From Isoetes taiwanensis (lineage: Eukaryota > Streptophyta > Lycopodiopsida > Isoetales > Isoetaceae), in NCBI GenBank assembly GCA_021234155.1, contig JAJEKV010000559.1:64001-128000 (forward strand): 64,000 bases of DNA, written 5' to 3'. The first letter of the stretch is position 1, and each line of letters begins with the position of its first letter. Positions 1-11,049 of this stretch are shown in pieces. A program made the position numbers and the translations under genes. Below the pieces are notes generated by a model. That model searched no databases. It was not told the origin of the DNA and was given only the letters and a program-made list of their open reading frames with translations.

Positions 1-2689
1 CTTGAACATTGGGAAACGGATGGCATCATAGAAGATCGATCATGCTAAGTAGTTGTATGTTTCACAATTTTTTGTAGCACATTTGGGGATTTTGGACGTT
101 AGATGTTAGATGGTAGCTAGAGGAATATCTTGGAGTTAAAACTCGAGAAAATGCCATGTAAAGCCGCGCTTCTTTTGAATGCTTTGTTTTTAAGAAAGTT
201 GACACCCGAAATAAGTTAGCAAGCTTTTCTGTTTCATGCTTCCAGAATGTGAAACACTTTTCTTGACGCGACAAACTCTTATAGGCATAATGTGATGCCC
301 TTTAATACTTTGGAATGAGGAAAGGGGAACGTGATAACATAACTTGGTCTTGTGATCTCTTTAACTAGATAGAATTCTTGGGAATTATAATTGCAATATT
401 TGTGCATAATCCCATGAAATGGACACTTTCTAAGTGTGCATGTTGAAGACTTTACCTATAGATCATGCTATATGTTTATAGGTAGAAAAGCTAATGCTAA
501 ACTCTTGAATTATAATAGCACATGTTGCCACCGTCACCTATGAGTGTGCCTCGAGGTAACATTCGAGGTCACCTATGTTGTCCTTGGCTTCCTAAGATTC
601 TACAAGGATTCTTGTAGGATCCTTAAGATTCTATCAAGATTTGTTTAGGTTCCCTTAGATTTCTAACATTCTTACTTGACTTTGGCATTGACATTGACGT
701 GTTCGCCTTTAGCTTGACTCTTCAGTTGAATTCAAATTTAGCTTGACCTTTTGCTTTCACCTTATTCACTTAGATGTCTTCACCTTCAACTCGACTCCTT
801 CAGTTTAGTAAAAATTTGGGTTTGACGTTCCAATTTTATCATACAATTTTTTTTGCAATTTTGACTTTCAAATGACTCATACAAAGGTTGGTGAACCGCA
901 TTCCTTCTTTGAAAGCCTTATGCTAAAATTGTTTAGAAGTGGCAATCGTTTTCGATCGGGCGATATCTAAATACTTTAGGCTCAATATTTGAACAACTTT
1001 CACTTGAAAAATGGTCATAAAAAGGGAGAAGTCTCAGACATTTTAGCAGTTTGATTCAATGCTGAACGAATGCCTGGTGTAATGACTTTGTTATAGAAGA
1101 CTTGACTCCATGGAAGGGAATGAAAATTATAATAGCATTCCAGGAATGACTGAAAAATAGCGGGCATGGGCAAACACATTTTGTCTTGCTAGATTATGGG
1201 ATACCTATGATACTCTAGTTATCTATGATACTCTAGTTATTAAATTGGCGTGCTTGAGCTATGAATTCGTGTAATGCTATGCAATAGAAAATTTTGAAAT
1301 TTCATTTCCTCGAGTTAAGCGAGAGAGTATATTATATTTGATATGAATCCGTTGTCACCTGATTTGGAAAGGAGGTATTGTGATTGTTTTATTCAACATA
1401 AGCCAAACGTCCCTCATTGTTGGAAGAGTGTGGCGAAAAATTGGCAGAAAACTCAAATTTACTTGGTTTTTTATTTATGCAGAGAAGGCGAAGATGGGCA
1501 GGACACATTCCCGGACTGCAAAAACCCAATCTTCTTTCTTTCAAGCTACTCATTTACACGATCATTTTAGCTTTGTTAAGCTTCTTGCATATTTTCTCAG
1601 AATTTGTGCATAAAATTTGAATAGATCTATCGATTTCTTATTTACGCATCGTGTAGTTCTTTACGCGATCTTTGTAGTTGATATTCCCACGCCTTGCGAT
1701 AACTCCCCTTTTTTCCGTTATTAGAGAAGCTAAGATACGGGAGCATTTTTGTATGCCAATGCTAGCAGTTGCGAAGATCTTTGCTTAAATCTTTGAATGT
1801 TGTTAGCTTGCCCTTACTAAGGGGATGATTTGCCTATGCATGTTTTCGACAGAGTAAGCCCACATCTTTGAAGATTCATGATTAGCACGGTAAGCTCCAC
1901 TAGATTATTTCTTCTTTTCATCTTTGCTTTATTGCTCGCTTTCTGTTGCTTTAAAAGCGATTTTTTCTTTTCTTGCATGGTCTAAATCCTATATCTTGGA
2001 TGACCGGAGCTATGGTTGAGCTTAGAGGACCCGTCTCTAGAAATCCCCTCATGAAGTCTGATTGAGTTAAATTATTTTTGTTGAAATTCTCACTCATCAA
2101 GTTCTCTTAGTTTTTTATAGATCACATTATATATTTTGTGGGCATTTGCTTCGTTTTGAGTTTTTAGATTATTGTCAAAGCGTCTTTTAGAGTACATGCT
2201 TTAAGATCTTTGCCAAAACATTGGCCTGATTTGTCCATACCACCAACGAAGCCTTCTTATGGGAAGGAAATCATGAGTCTAAGCTTTCACAATTGCTGTG
2301 TAGTTATCTTGCAAGATAACATTTCAAACATTTAAATGGTTCTAGTGCTTCATGAGTGTAAGGCACATAAATTCAAAGTGTGTTGTGATACCAAGCTAAG
2401 ACATCTCTCCTTTTTTGTATTTTTGCGAGGGGGTTTGATTGAGGCATTGATGGCGTCTTTGGTCGAGGATTAATTAGTGATTTGGTTGGAGGTTTGACCA
2501 AAGGGTGCATCTTCATTTTATTTCATCTTCATTTCAACAATCCATTATAATGGATAATAGCTATTGCCAATCGGGATAACAACTTAGATTATGATGTTGG
2601 AGCTTGGATCTTACTCCCATATGTTCATAAACCATAGCAATAACCCATTGATAGTACAAAACTTGTATACCGTCTTTTTTATTTCTCTA
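1..2689. other. No recognisable gene; AT-rich intergenic
   Basis: Only short open frames occur here, the longest being three overlapping plus-strand frames of 67-77 codons around 1343-1620 with no family resemblance that I can see. There is a small direct duplication of a 20-base string (around 1206-1245) and a stretch rich in CTTGACT/CTTCA words (660-800). I see no exon series, RNA gene or clear transposon end. Confidence 0.6.
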
Positions 2690-3655
2690 GAAATGCACCC
2701 CTCTATGAACACCCCTGTTTTGAACATGTGAGGGGCAAAGGGTTACAATGGTTGAGCGGTGATAAACCCAGAGGCTTCATTGTGCTCTTTTGGCCCTACA
2801 TGCATTACCAAGATTATTGCTAATGTCATGTAGTTTGTTTGGCACAGTCTAGAACCTCTCACGCCCTTGTGATTTCTTTGTTCTGTTAGGTGTTAAAACT
2901 AGGGGTGATGCGGAGGTGGAGCTGGAAGAAATAGCGTTAGCTAACTTATTTGTGCTACTATGATCACATGATGCAAATATCTGGCTCAGATATGCAAGGC
3001 GTTACGGCTTTCAAGTTGTCAAAGACAAAAGCAGGGTTATAAGCGCCTATTATTTTCTAGTTGGTGACCTCTTGTTGAACACGTGCAAATGATTGATTGT
3101 AAATAGAAAATTATGTTACAATCCTATAGAAAATTATGTTACAATCCTATTTCTTCGCAAAAATAGAAGTGAAAACAATCTTCATATGCTTGAAGTCTTT
3201 ATTGTCATGAATACATGTAAAAGGCAGGTTTGCTTAAGAGAAACTCATATTAATATATGCCTTGTTTCTATTTCAAACAAAGCGTCATGGTTTTCACTAT
3301 TTGGATTAATGTCTTTGCTACTTTTTAATTGCTATTGAGAGATAATGGCAGATTTGATTCTTGCTTTTTCAGTTTATATTACAAAGGTTTTTCTGAAAAA
3401 TGAACATGCTCATTAGAGCATGAAATTACTTGTCAATAGTGTTCATACTAGAATCAATCGTCTTCAGCATAAATGCTAAAAGGTTTACATACTGTTTGCT
3501 ACATTGATGGTATTTGGTCTGGTTTACATATACAGATTTCTTAATGGTTAAACCATCTATTTCTGAGTCTGTCTCATTGTAGTTACTAAATAACTATGGG
3601 TTTGTGCAAACGAAAATAGTGATTGAATCGTATAGAAATAATATTTAATGTCAAA
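2690..3655 (+). repeat. Dispersed repeat, copy 1, left part
   Basis: This stretch, which begins near ATGCACCCCTCTATGAAC, is repeated at 22926-23890 in the same orientation with many small indels. It contains a 22-base tandem unit (GAAAATTATGTTACAATCCTAT) present twice here and about three times in the other copy. The repeat resumes at 6014 after inserted DNA. It could be a solo LTR or another non-coding element: no primer-binding site, polypurine tract or coding domain was recognised next to it. Confidence 0.75.
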
Positions 3656-3800
3656 TATGTAGCATAATAACAGGGGGTTTTTTTTATAATTTTATACGTT
3701 TTTCTCTATGGTTTTCATATGATTTGAAGGCCGTATTTTGTGGGACGTACTAATGCGTACATCTAGAGTGCGCTTAGGTTCATGGTGCTTTTTGTGTCAT
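3654..3800 (+). mobile_element. Recurrent element terminus, copy at 3.66 kb
   Basis: The string AGCATAATAACAGGGG is followed by a T-rich run, then TTTTCTCTATGGTTTTCATATG, GTACTAATGCGTAC and ATCTAGAGTGCG. The same order of blocks recurs in reverse at 10085-10216, and in plus orientation, more diverged, near 34140-34255 and 48515-48620. At 43517 only the first block recurs. It interrupts the 2690/6014 dispersed repeat, which fits an insertion. The transposon class is not resolved, because I cannot find a matching inverted end for this copy. Confidence 0.55.
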
Positions 3801-5205
3801 TTTCCAATGGTTGCTTCCATGAATTTTTAAAAAAACATGCAAAGCTTCGAGCAAAGGGCATTTTAGGGTTCCGAGTTCGAGCAAGGATACAAGGTTCAAA
3901 GGGCATTTTAGGGTTTGAGCTCGAGCAACGATACAAGGTTCATTGCTTCATATTTTTCTTTGCGGCGAAGGCAAAGAAAAGCTTCAATCGATTTTCTTGG
4001 TCTATCTTGGCGGACTAAGCGGATTTATAGCATGGTATGGATTTGGGCTTATAGGAAGGGGCGGCGAAGATTTTGGCGAATGCCGTCTCTTCCGTGCCGC
4101 TCGCCTCTTCATTTGCTTTCGTCTCTTACGTTGTTCCAACGGGTTTGACATGAAAAGCTCCCATGTCGGGTTACGCCACGAGCTTCGGGTCCGGAGAATC
4201 CGCCCCGTTTCTTGGAATAAAGAACCAACATTCTATCTACCGTATTAGGCTAAGGGTCAGAGGGTTTGCTTGTGAGCACATCAATGGCGACAATCGTCTC
4301 CACATCCGGTAAAGGTATTTCCGCTTTATCAAATTTAGGATTCAAGCATGCCCGATTCAGATAGCATGTACAAATTGCCGACTAGCTTTGTGTGGTGATG
4401 GGATCCGGAATCAGGAACTAGACCGATTTGAAGAGTTCTATTTGGTGAGTCTTTTCCGTTTGTTGGCCATTTGTTAAGTTTGCTCTTTGAGACCAAAGCA
4501 TTTTTGGTTGAACTATTATCTGCACCATGCTTGGGGATCTGGTTGAGTTACAAGACAAGTTATCCCTCGTATTGAGGAACGGAGCAGTGTCTAGGTTGGT
4601 GAAAGAACTTGAGAAGTCAAATCTAAAAGAACCAGATGATGAGCTTGATAGATGGGTGTCATTGTTGTCAACAATCGTCTTATCTCAAAAGAACATGACC
4701 ATCCACAATGGATCTCTTCTCCAAGCTTTTTCATGGGAACTTCTGTCGATAATAACAGATGCTCAATTTTACACAACCCCGCTTCTTGTTTGCAAGTGGA
4801 ATATCGATTATGAGTAGGAATATCGATGCAGTGGGCATTCCAATATCGGGATAGCAAGTGTCACTAGAATTTCCTGGCTTCTCAAAATGAACATCAAATA
4901 CCTCTGTCTCACTCTTTGCTATAACTATTTTTGGATTCTCAATAAGATTATTGTCAGCCTGCAAAGCATCTTTGAGCTTATCTCCTGTAGCTATCTGGCA
5001 CCTACGCCATGTCCTCTTTATTGTGATACGAACCCTTTGCAGTATAAATTATGGCATCTGCAACATCTCAAGCAAAGAATCACGCGGATAGGCAAGTTGG
5101 AACAATGGGACATCACTAAAGTTGCCTTTGTTTCTAGTTGCTTCTCATCTCAAAGATATTTTTTCTTGTCTACTTTCTAGCTAATAGTGACACTTATTTT
5201 ATCAT
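3800..5205. other. Unassigned insert with weak coding-like stretches
   Basis: Downstream of the element terminus lies GC-richer sequence with overlapping plus-strand open frames (3782-4018, 3915-4148, 3943-4248) and a 96-codon plus-strand frame at 4527-4817 rich in Leu, Glu and Lys. None is recognised. A short frame starting at the ATG near 4284 has a Ser/Thr-rich start but is soon interrupted. This may be DNA carried by the element that begins at 3.66 kb. Confidence 0.3.
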
Positions 5206-5298
5206 AATATGATATAGTTTGTGTTTCTTGGCCTACATATTGCTTTTGTTTAATATGATATATTGTTTGTGTTTCTTGGCCTACATATTGCTTTTGTT
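5206..5298 (+). repeat. Tandem duplication, 46-base unit x2
   Basis: Two adjacent copies of a unit reading AATATGATATA followed by GTTTGTGTTTCTTGGCC and TACATATTGCTTTTGTT. They differ by one or two bases only, so the duplication is recent compared with the rest of the area. Confidence 0.85.
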
Positions 5299-5326
5299 GG
5301 GGAAGAAAAACCAATTTTTTTTCTAA

Positions 5327-6014
5327 TGTAACAACTAGCATAAAACAACCATTAAACTAATTTACATAGACCATTATGCTTAATATTTTTAAATAAAAAT
5401 CCCTCATTATAATATCAATTTGTTTTACATTATAATCTAATGACTTGTGTTTGTTTTATTAGAAGCAAAAAATTTTAACCTATAACACAAACCATTACAT
5501 TACGTAAAATTAAATTCCCCTTAAACCCCCTTTTGTTTGGGTGCATATTCACACGGGGGTGGCGTAGGGCGGTGAGAGCCCTTGTAATTGAGTTTTGCAT
5601 TATAAAATCAACACCATATAGTATATTGCCTGAAATCTTATAGTATTTTGCAAATCTTGTTATACATTATAACAAATTCTATACATCCATACCCCCACAA
5701 ATGAGAACTTTCACGTGCTTTTATAGATTAAGGAATAAGGGGTGAATATGCCTATCCAAGCGACTCTGGTTGCTGGAGTCACCCCGTGTGAATATGCACC
5801 CAAACAAAAGGGGTTTAAGGGGAATTTAATTTTAAAGTGTAATGTAATGGTTTGTGTTATAGGTTAAAATTTTTGCCCCGGGGCCAAAACAAACACAAGT
5901 CATTAGATTATACGTAAAACAAATTGATATTATACGAGGGATTTTTATTTAAAAATATTAAGCATAATGGTCTATGTAAATTAGTTTAATGGTTGTTTTA
6001 TGCTAGTTGTTACA
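5327..6014. mobile_element. Fold-back MITE, copy A (complete)
   Basis: The two ends are long inverted repeats: TGTAACAACTAGCATAAAAC at 5327 is the exact reverse complement of the sequence ending at 6014. The similarity continues inward for roughly 200 bases per arm, including TTTAAATAAAAATCCCTC and CCCCTTTTGTTTGGGTGC. The centre is unique to the family and carries ACACCATATAGTAT, ATCTTATAGTATTTTGCAAA and GATTAAGGAATAAGGGGTGAA. No coding capacity is evident. It splits the 2690-6270 dispersed repeat. Related copies lie at 7775, 35150 and 51855. Confidence 0.85.
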
Positions 6015-6270
6015 AGTATTAGCATTTTCGCTCTAATCGTGTCTTTATGGACTTTGTTCAACACTGTATAACTAAACTGGGGAAAATAAGATGTATTGAT
6101 GACTAAGTTTACATTGGTATTAAGATACTCTTGTCTCAGTTTTTACATTGGATAACAGACTAGAGGAACATAAGTACCAAGTTTGAATGCGTTCAAATTT
6201 TTGGATTGATAAGACAGTGGATGGATTGACTGAAGCTGATGTTGACCTAGGATACTAGGTTAGGCCGGTT
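6014..6270 (+). repeat. Dispersed repeat, copy 1, right part
   Basis: From ACAAGTATTAGCATTTT through GACCTAGGATACTAGGTTAGG this matches 23928-24153, where it follows the left part with only about 40 bases between. In this copy the two parts are separated by about 2.36 kb of inserted DNA, which holds the 3.66 kb element terminus and MITE copy A. Confidence 0.75.
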
Positions 6271-6465
6271 TTTTTAGACACTTCAATTCTCGGGTTTAAC
6301 GGAGTTGCTTGTGTCCTTTTAGTCTAAAGTCCTATTGATCATGCATTCAATCTGCATCTTGATTTTTCTTTAAACGAGCACTACTTATGATGACCGTTGA
6401 ATATTTACGGGATGGCCCACACCATTACTTGAAAGCGATATCTCTATGAAGAAGCGCGAGAGCTA

Positions 6466-6972
6466 TTGCCTCCCGCGGAGGACGGGGTCCCATCATCTCG
6501 AAGTGAAACAGTCGTTGGACTACTGATGGAGGGCGAGAATCCCCGGCATGAGAGAATATGCAGTGTTGCCACATGCGACAAAGAGGATGAGCACCATGCT
6601 GCGCAAGAGTGTCCCAAGATATCGCATATATCAGAGCAACACATGCTGATCTTAGATGCTCGAGGCACCGCTGCATCAATTGCCGGCATCGCCAATGGTT
6701 GCACGCGTCTCGCATCCTACATTTTGCAAGTCTCTACAGTCGAGAATCCCTTTATGGGACAAGGGATCCGAGAGCTACTACCGTGGTTTTTTCCTCCCAT
6801 GTGGGGGTTTTTCATCCAAAGTAGGGACACATTGTATAGTAGCATTTGTCTTTTTGGTGTGGTTTTATCTCGCTTTGTAATGCGCATGTACCGTCTCATA
6901 GGTCAAGTTTGGCCTCAGCGGACGTTAAATATACTTCCTTCCTTCCTTCCTTCTCAATCCATTATGTCATAA
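6466..6972 (+). CDS. 168-codon open frame, possible LINE 3' end
   Basis: This is the longest open frame in the window. The N-terminal half is mixed and the C-terminal part is hydrophobic and aromatic (LPWFFPPMWGFF, then CLFGVVLSRFVMRMYR). It ends next to a (CTTC)n microsatellite at about 6938-6955. A short hydrophobic C-terminal stretch followed by a simple repeat is reminiscent of the tail of a plant non-LTR retrotransposon. I do not recognise reverse transcriptase or endonuclease motifs in it, so this assignment is weak. It could equally be a chance open frame; frames +1 and +2 are also open over part of it. Confidence 0.3.
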   Translation: MPPAEDGVPSSRSETVVGLLMEGENPRHERICSVATCDKEDEHHAAQECPKISHISEQHMLILDARGTAASIAGIANGCTRLASYILQVSTVENPFMGQGIRELLPWFFPPMWGFFIQSRDTLYSSICLFGVVLSRFVMRMYRLIGQVWPQRTLNILPSFLPSQSIMS

Positions 6973-7774
6973 GGATTTTCTTGCAAGAAATCTTGTAAAG
7001 ATTTTAAAGCCGATGAGGCCGTTGCTACTTGGCTTAACACCATGCCACTGTTTGGATACATTCCATGTTTCTATGAACTTGGACATAAAGTTTGACATAA
7101 AGACTTCAAGCTAAAGGATCTTATTAACTGCTATTAAAGGTATTTAGTCTCATCCTCGCTAATAATTAAAGGGTTTTACTTATTGGGTTGGTCTCGATCT
7201 CTCTTTGTATAGTAGGGTGACCCTCCCTATCTATACAATCATGTTATATTGAGGTCAACCTCACCCTACGGGTGGAGGTAGGTTTTTTTTATGAACATTA
7301 TATTACCCAGATACACACTGTTTATTTGGTACTACACGAACATGAACATACACCAGACAAGAGTGAACTTGGAATATGAAATTTATTTTGATTTGGCTAC
7401 TTGGTACACCTCATGGTCGATTTTATCTGCTTGATTTATCCTAATGTAGAATTTATGCCATCTCATTCTTTATCCTATATACGTGCAAGCTAAAGATACA
7501 TTTGAACTTTGGCTCAAGTGATTTGATCTTTGCCCCAAAATCGTGACTAAAAAATGGTGTCAGAAACCCTTTTTATAACTGAAAATGACTTTTTGCATCA
7601 TTTCCTGCAAGTGAAAAACTCTTTTAGGGTTTATCCACGAATTTGCTTCCTGGTCTATTCGTGATCTACATGACGGATTTTACTACCCATTGCTGTAGGG
7701 CAGCAGTATTGCAAGATGCGTGAGACAGGCTAAGTGCAGATCTCCACATTTAGCAAGCGCCATGCCATATTCCT
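6973..7774. other. No recognisable feature
   Basis: AT-rich sequence with no open frame of note except a 62-codon plus-strand frame beginning at 7720, which runs into the MITE at 7775 and is probably not a gene. Confidence 0.5.
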
Positions 7775-8085
7775 GCATATCCAACACATATTGCCTGAAA
7801 TCTTATAGTATTTTGCAAATTTTGTTATACAGTATAATAAATTCTGTACATCCATACTCCACAAACGAGGAACTTTGTGTACGGTGTAGATTAAGGAATA
7901 AGGGGTGAATATGCCTATCCAACAGCTCTCGTTGCCCTACATCACCCCCCGTGTGAATATGCACCCAAACCAAAGGGGGTTTAAGGGGGATTTTAATTTA
8001 AATATGTTGGACCCAATGGTGTTATGTGTTGGTTGTTATACTAAAAAATTTTGGCCGAGGGGCCCCCAACAAAAGCAAACATAGT
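7775..8085. mobile_element. Fold-back MITE, copy B (left arm missing)
   Basis: This holds the centre and right arm of the family seen at 5327-6014: ATTGCCTGAAATCTTATAG, the GATTAAGGAATAAGGGGTGAA block, GTGAATATGCACCCAAACC, then GGGGGATTTTAATTTAAAT and a right arm ending near GGGCCCCCAACAAAAGC. The expected left arm is absent, so the copy is truncated. Confidence 0.75.
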
Positions 8086-8559
8086 AAACTTTAAGGATCT
8101 ATATATTAATTATATTCTAGTTGAACACATGTATAAGAGGGCATGGTTCATGCTAGAACATGGATTAGTTTCAACAGGAACATGCAATTTGTCCAGATAT
8201 AAAGATAGCAAGAATATATTTTAACATTGAGCTATGAGTGTATGACAAAATATTGATTAACATATCTTTTTTGAAAAGCGCCCAAATGTTCTCTATAGTT
8301 GAAAACTCCTATGATCATCTTTCTAAAAGCATAAAAAAAATCGTGCCTTTCCAGCGTGCAAATACGTAACCTTCACTTTCTAATGTCCATGCATATGCAT
8401 ATGTTACCATCAGGGTCAGGATAAAAATGATGGATAGCCTCCCAACATGTGGATAGCGACATGGCATAACCGGATAGCAAGATTAAACTTTCATGGATAA
8501 TCTCGGGAAGGAGAAAAAACTAAAAGGATCTACATAGCAAATGAAACCATACCATTTGT

Positions 8560-8830
8560 ACGGATCCTATCCTCAGTATCAAGCCCGGTGCATTGGGGAA
8601 TCTTCTCTAGTCTTTTGAGGATTCATCCACTAGGCCTAGCCTGTTTATTGCAGTAAGAATGCCAATAAAAATTATAGCATTTGGTTTAACACCATCATGT
8701 TGCATATCTAGAAGGGACTGCATTGTAGGTCCAGCTTCAACAAGCTGGCATATCCTGTAACTATTGTCCCCCAAGACACTACACCTATTGGGCATTTTAT
8801 CAACGACATTCCACTAACAAGAACAAAAAT
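8560..8830 (-). pseudogene. PPR protein remnant
   Basis: On the minus strand one frame reads VVSWGTIVTGYA (about 8770-8735), and after a frame change another reads MQHDGVKPNAI followed by FIGILTA and GLVDES. These are hallmark strings of a PLS-type pentatricopeptide repeat (usual forms: VSWxxxIxGYA, M.xxGVKPNxITFxxxLxAC, GLVDEG). PPR proteins bind organellar RNA. Only about one and a half repeats are present and the frame is broken. No flanking PPR motifs were found at 8.83-9.96 kb, so this is a fragment, perhaps carried by a transposon or left from a decayed gene. Confidence 0.65.
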
Positions 8831-10084
8831 TGTATGCCTTTCTTAATCCTGGCTCAGGTCTGAGGCCTAATAGTGAAGCTGCATATCCATATAACTGAAC
8901 TATCATAAAGAACTACAAAAAACACTGGTATATTCCAACACTTATTTCAAATGCAGGTAAGAACTAATTGTTGCGCCTGCTCTGGAATCCGCTATTGTGA
9001 AAATGAGAAACAAAATTGTATCCCTTCTTTAATTCTGTCTTGGGTCTGATGCCTCAAGTTCTTGCAATAGTTAACCTGCATATCAATAACATATGTCAAA
9101 AAGAACTCCAGCATATAGACTGAACAAAGTTAAGTATCCTGGTTGGAATAACAAGACCTGCTCCAACTGAACACCTAAGAGACGAAGCAAAGTTGCTAAT
9201 GTCAAAAGGCTTCACGCTTCTCTCGTTAAACCAACAAGATTCCCCGATGATGAATGTGTGACAATGGATATCATGATGACGAAGGAATTGAAATGGTAAA
9301 TCAAAAGATAAGTTCAGGAAAGCGTTGATTGCAAGATCTCTCCCCGCAGCATCTCTTCCAATACCAATAGTATCCGTTGTTCGGAGACTCGCAATGTCTA
9401 GCCTTGTATCAAGCTCAAGCTCGGCATTGCTGATAAATCACGGATCTGACAAGAAATTCAAGCATTAAGTCCAGCATTAATATCGCCAAGCTATCCCACA
9501 AAGTGCTCTGCCTGCGAACCTGGTCGGCCATGCATGTTATGCATTTTTTGGTCCAATATTCCATTTAGGATTTGCCTTTGCAAAAAAAAAAACCGACAAA
9601 GGGGAAAACAGGGAGGAATCAAATGGATGCATCTACTCCTTTCTTTCCCAATCGATGCTTTCGAGAATCACAAAGAGTGAAAGTAATAAGAGAAGTATGA
9701 TCTAAAAGAGCCCAAATTATTCACCACTGTTACTCCGGTCATACTTAGAACTGAACGAAACCTGAACCGATCTGGCCCTAACCTTTTCCTAGAATCCGGA
9801 TTTTTAGCCGAGGACGAAAGAGCAATGCCCAGGTACACTTGTTATGATCCACAAAACCCCAGGTCTGAACGAGAAATCGAAGTTAGAAGTTGAAAATCGA
9901 GCTACATTTGCAAATGTTTGTGCACCAGCTCTTGCCGGATCAGACGGCCGCTTCTTCGTTGATAGCAACAGAAAACCCTAAGCACATGGTCCTCGATCCT
10001 TGCATATAAATATATCTAGCATAATAACCCTAAAATATCAAAATATTGCATGTTCAAGGGGTTAACCATTGAAAAATCTGATGA
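8831..10084. other. Unassigned; two similar intron-like blocks
   Basis: Blocks near 8822-8930 and 8998-9110 resemble each other (ACAAAATTGTATSCCTTTC, then CTGGGTCTGATGCC-like, then CTGCATATC), so there is a local duplication with a period of about 180 bases. The minus strand has a modest open stretch around 9180-9360. None of this is recognised. Confidence 0.35.
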
Positions 10085-10216
10085 AAATTTATTAGAGCGT
10101 ATGCGCACTCTAGATATACGCATTAGTATGTCCCATGAAATACGACAAACAATCATATGAAAACCATAGGGAAAAAGGTACAAAAATACAAGGGAAACCC
10201 CCCTGTTATTATGCTA
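10085..10216 (-). mobile_element. Recurrent element terminus, copy at 10.2 kb (reverse)
   Basis: On the minus strand this begins AGCATAATAACAGGGGGG and continues with CCCTATGGTTTTCATATGA, GGGACATACTAATGCGTA and ATCTAGAGTGCGCATACGC, the same block order as at 3654-3800. It is the copy closest in sequence to that one. The two are in opposite orientation, but 6014-6270 between them belongs to the interrupted dispersed repeat, so they are probably ends of separate insertions. Confidence 0.6.
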
Positions 10217-11045
10217 GATATCCGGTACCGTACCACTCTCTTTTCTTTATGATTTAGATCTTCCAGCCCAGAGGATATCTGTTTAAGCATGCAAGGATGC
10301 AGCCACGAACCTTCCTTCCTTGATTAGGGTTTCGTTTCTATATTTAGGGTTCTAAATAAAAAACGGCATTGGATGGATTCAGATGAATCCCTTTTGTTCC
10401 TGCTCAGACGAAGAAGCCCGGATAGAAAAGTGCTTGCAAGCTAAGTTTATGTTTTGCATGACCAACTCTGAAATAGCAGAGTAGAGGCTAAATCTTATCT
10501 CTACTACTATGGCAAAATGCACATTTGGCAACAAGAAATTGGCAAAGAGCACTTACATATGATGTTCAAATTAAATTGAGAACCATCATTCAATTAAATT
10601 GGGTTTATGTCTTAATTTTGGGACAAATTTCATATTGCATGTTTTTAGTAGCATATTCAAATTCACACATTTCACCTCAAAATTATGAAAACGTAATATC
10701 ATGTTATTTACAAAATAGTCAATATTTCACAATATAGCACCATATCATAAAAACGTGATAACAAAAATTTACATAGTTATTCAACTTTCTTCAAGCACCC
10801 CCAATGATATCATAGCCTTCTTCCTGACATCCTGAGGTATTGTAATTCTCGCATTTCTAGCTGGAATAGTGTTTGGAGTCCATGAGTACAAAACACTTTC
10901 ATAGTCTAGCTAAAAGATCGATCACTTGATTTCTCCTCCATTTCTTTGTCCAACAACTGAAAGTACCTTTCTTTATCCGATACGCTTGGTCAACTGATGC
11001 ACTGGACACCACCATTCCACCACACATGGTTGAAGTTAATATTAC
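10217..11045. other. No recognisable feature; AT-rich
   Basis: The sequence is low in GC with a 70-codon plus-strand frame at 10525-10737 made mostly of hydrophobic and Asn residues. I see nothing that supports a gene. Confidence 0.45.
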
Positions 11046-11049
11046 CTCT

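Noticed and set aside
3654-10216. A single 6.5 kb transposon bounded by the inverted termini at 3654 and 10216
   Set aside because: 6014-6270 inside this span continues the dispersed repeat that starts at 2690, as shown by the uninterrupted copy at 22926-24153, so the two ends belong to separate insertions.
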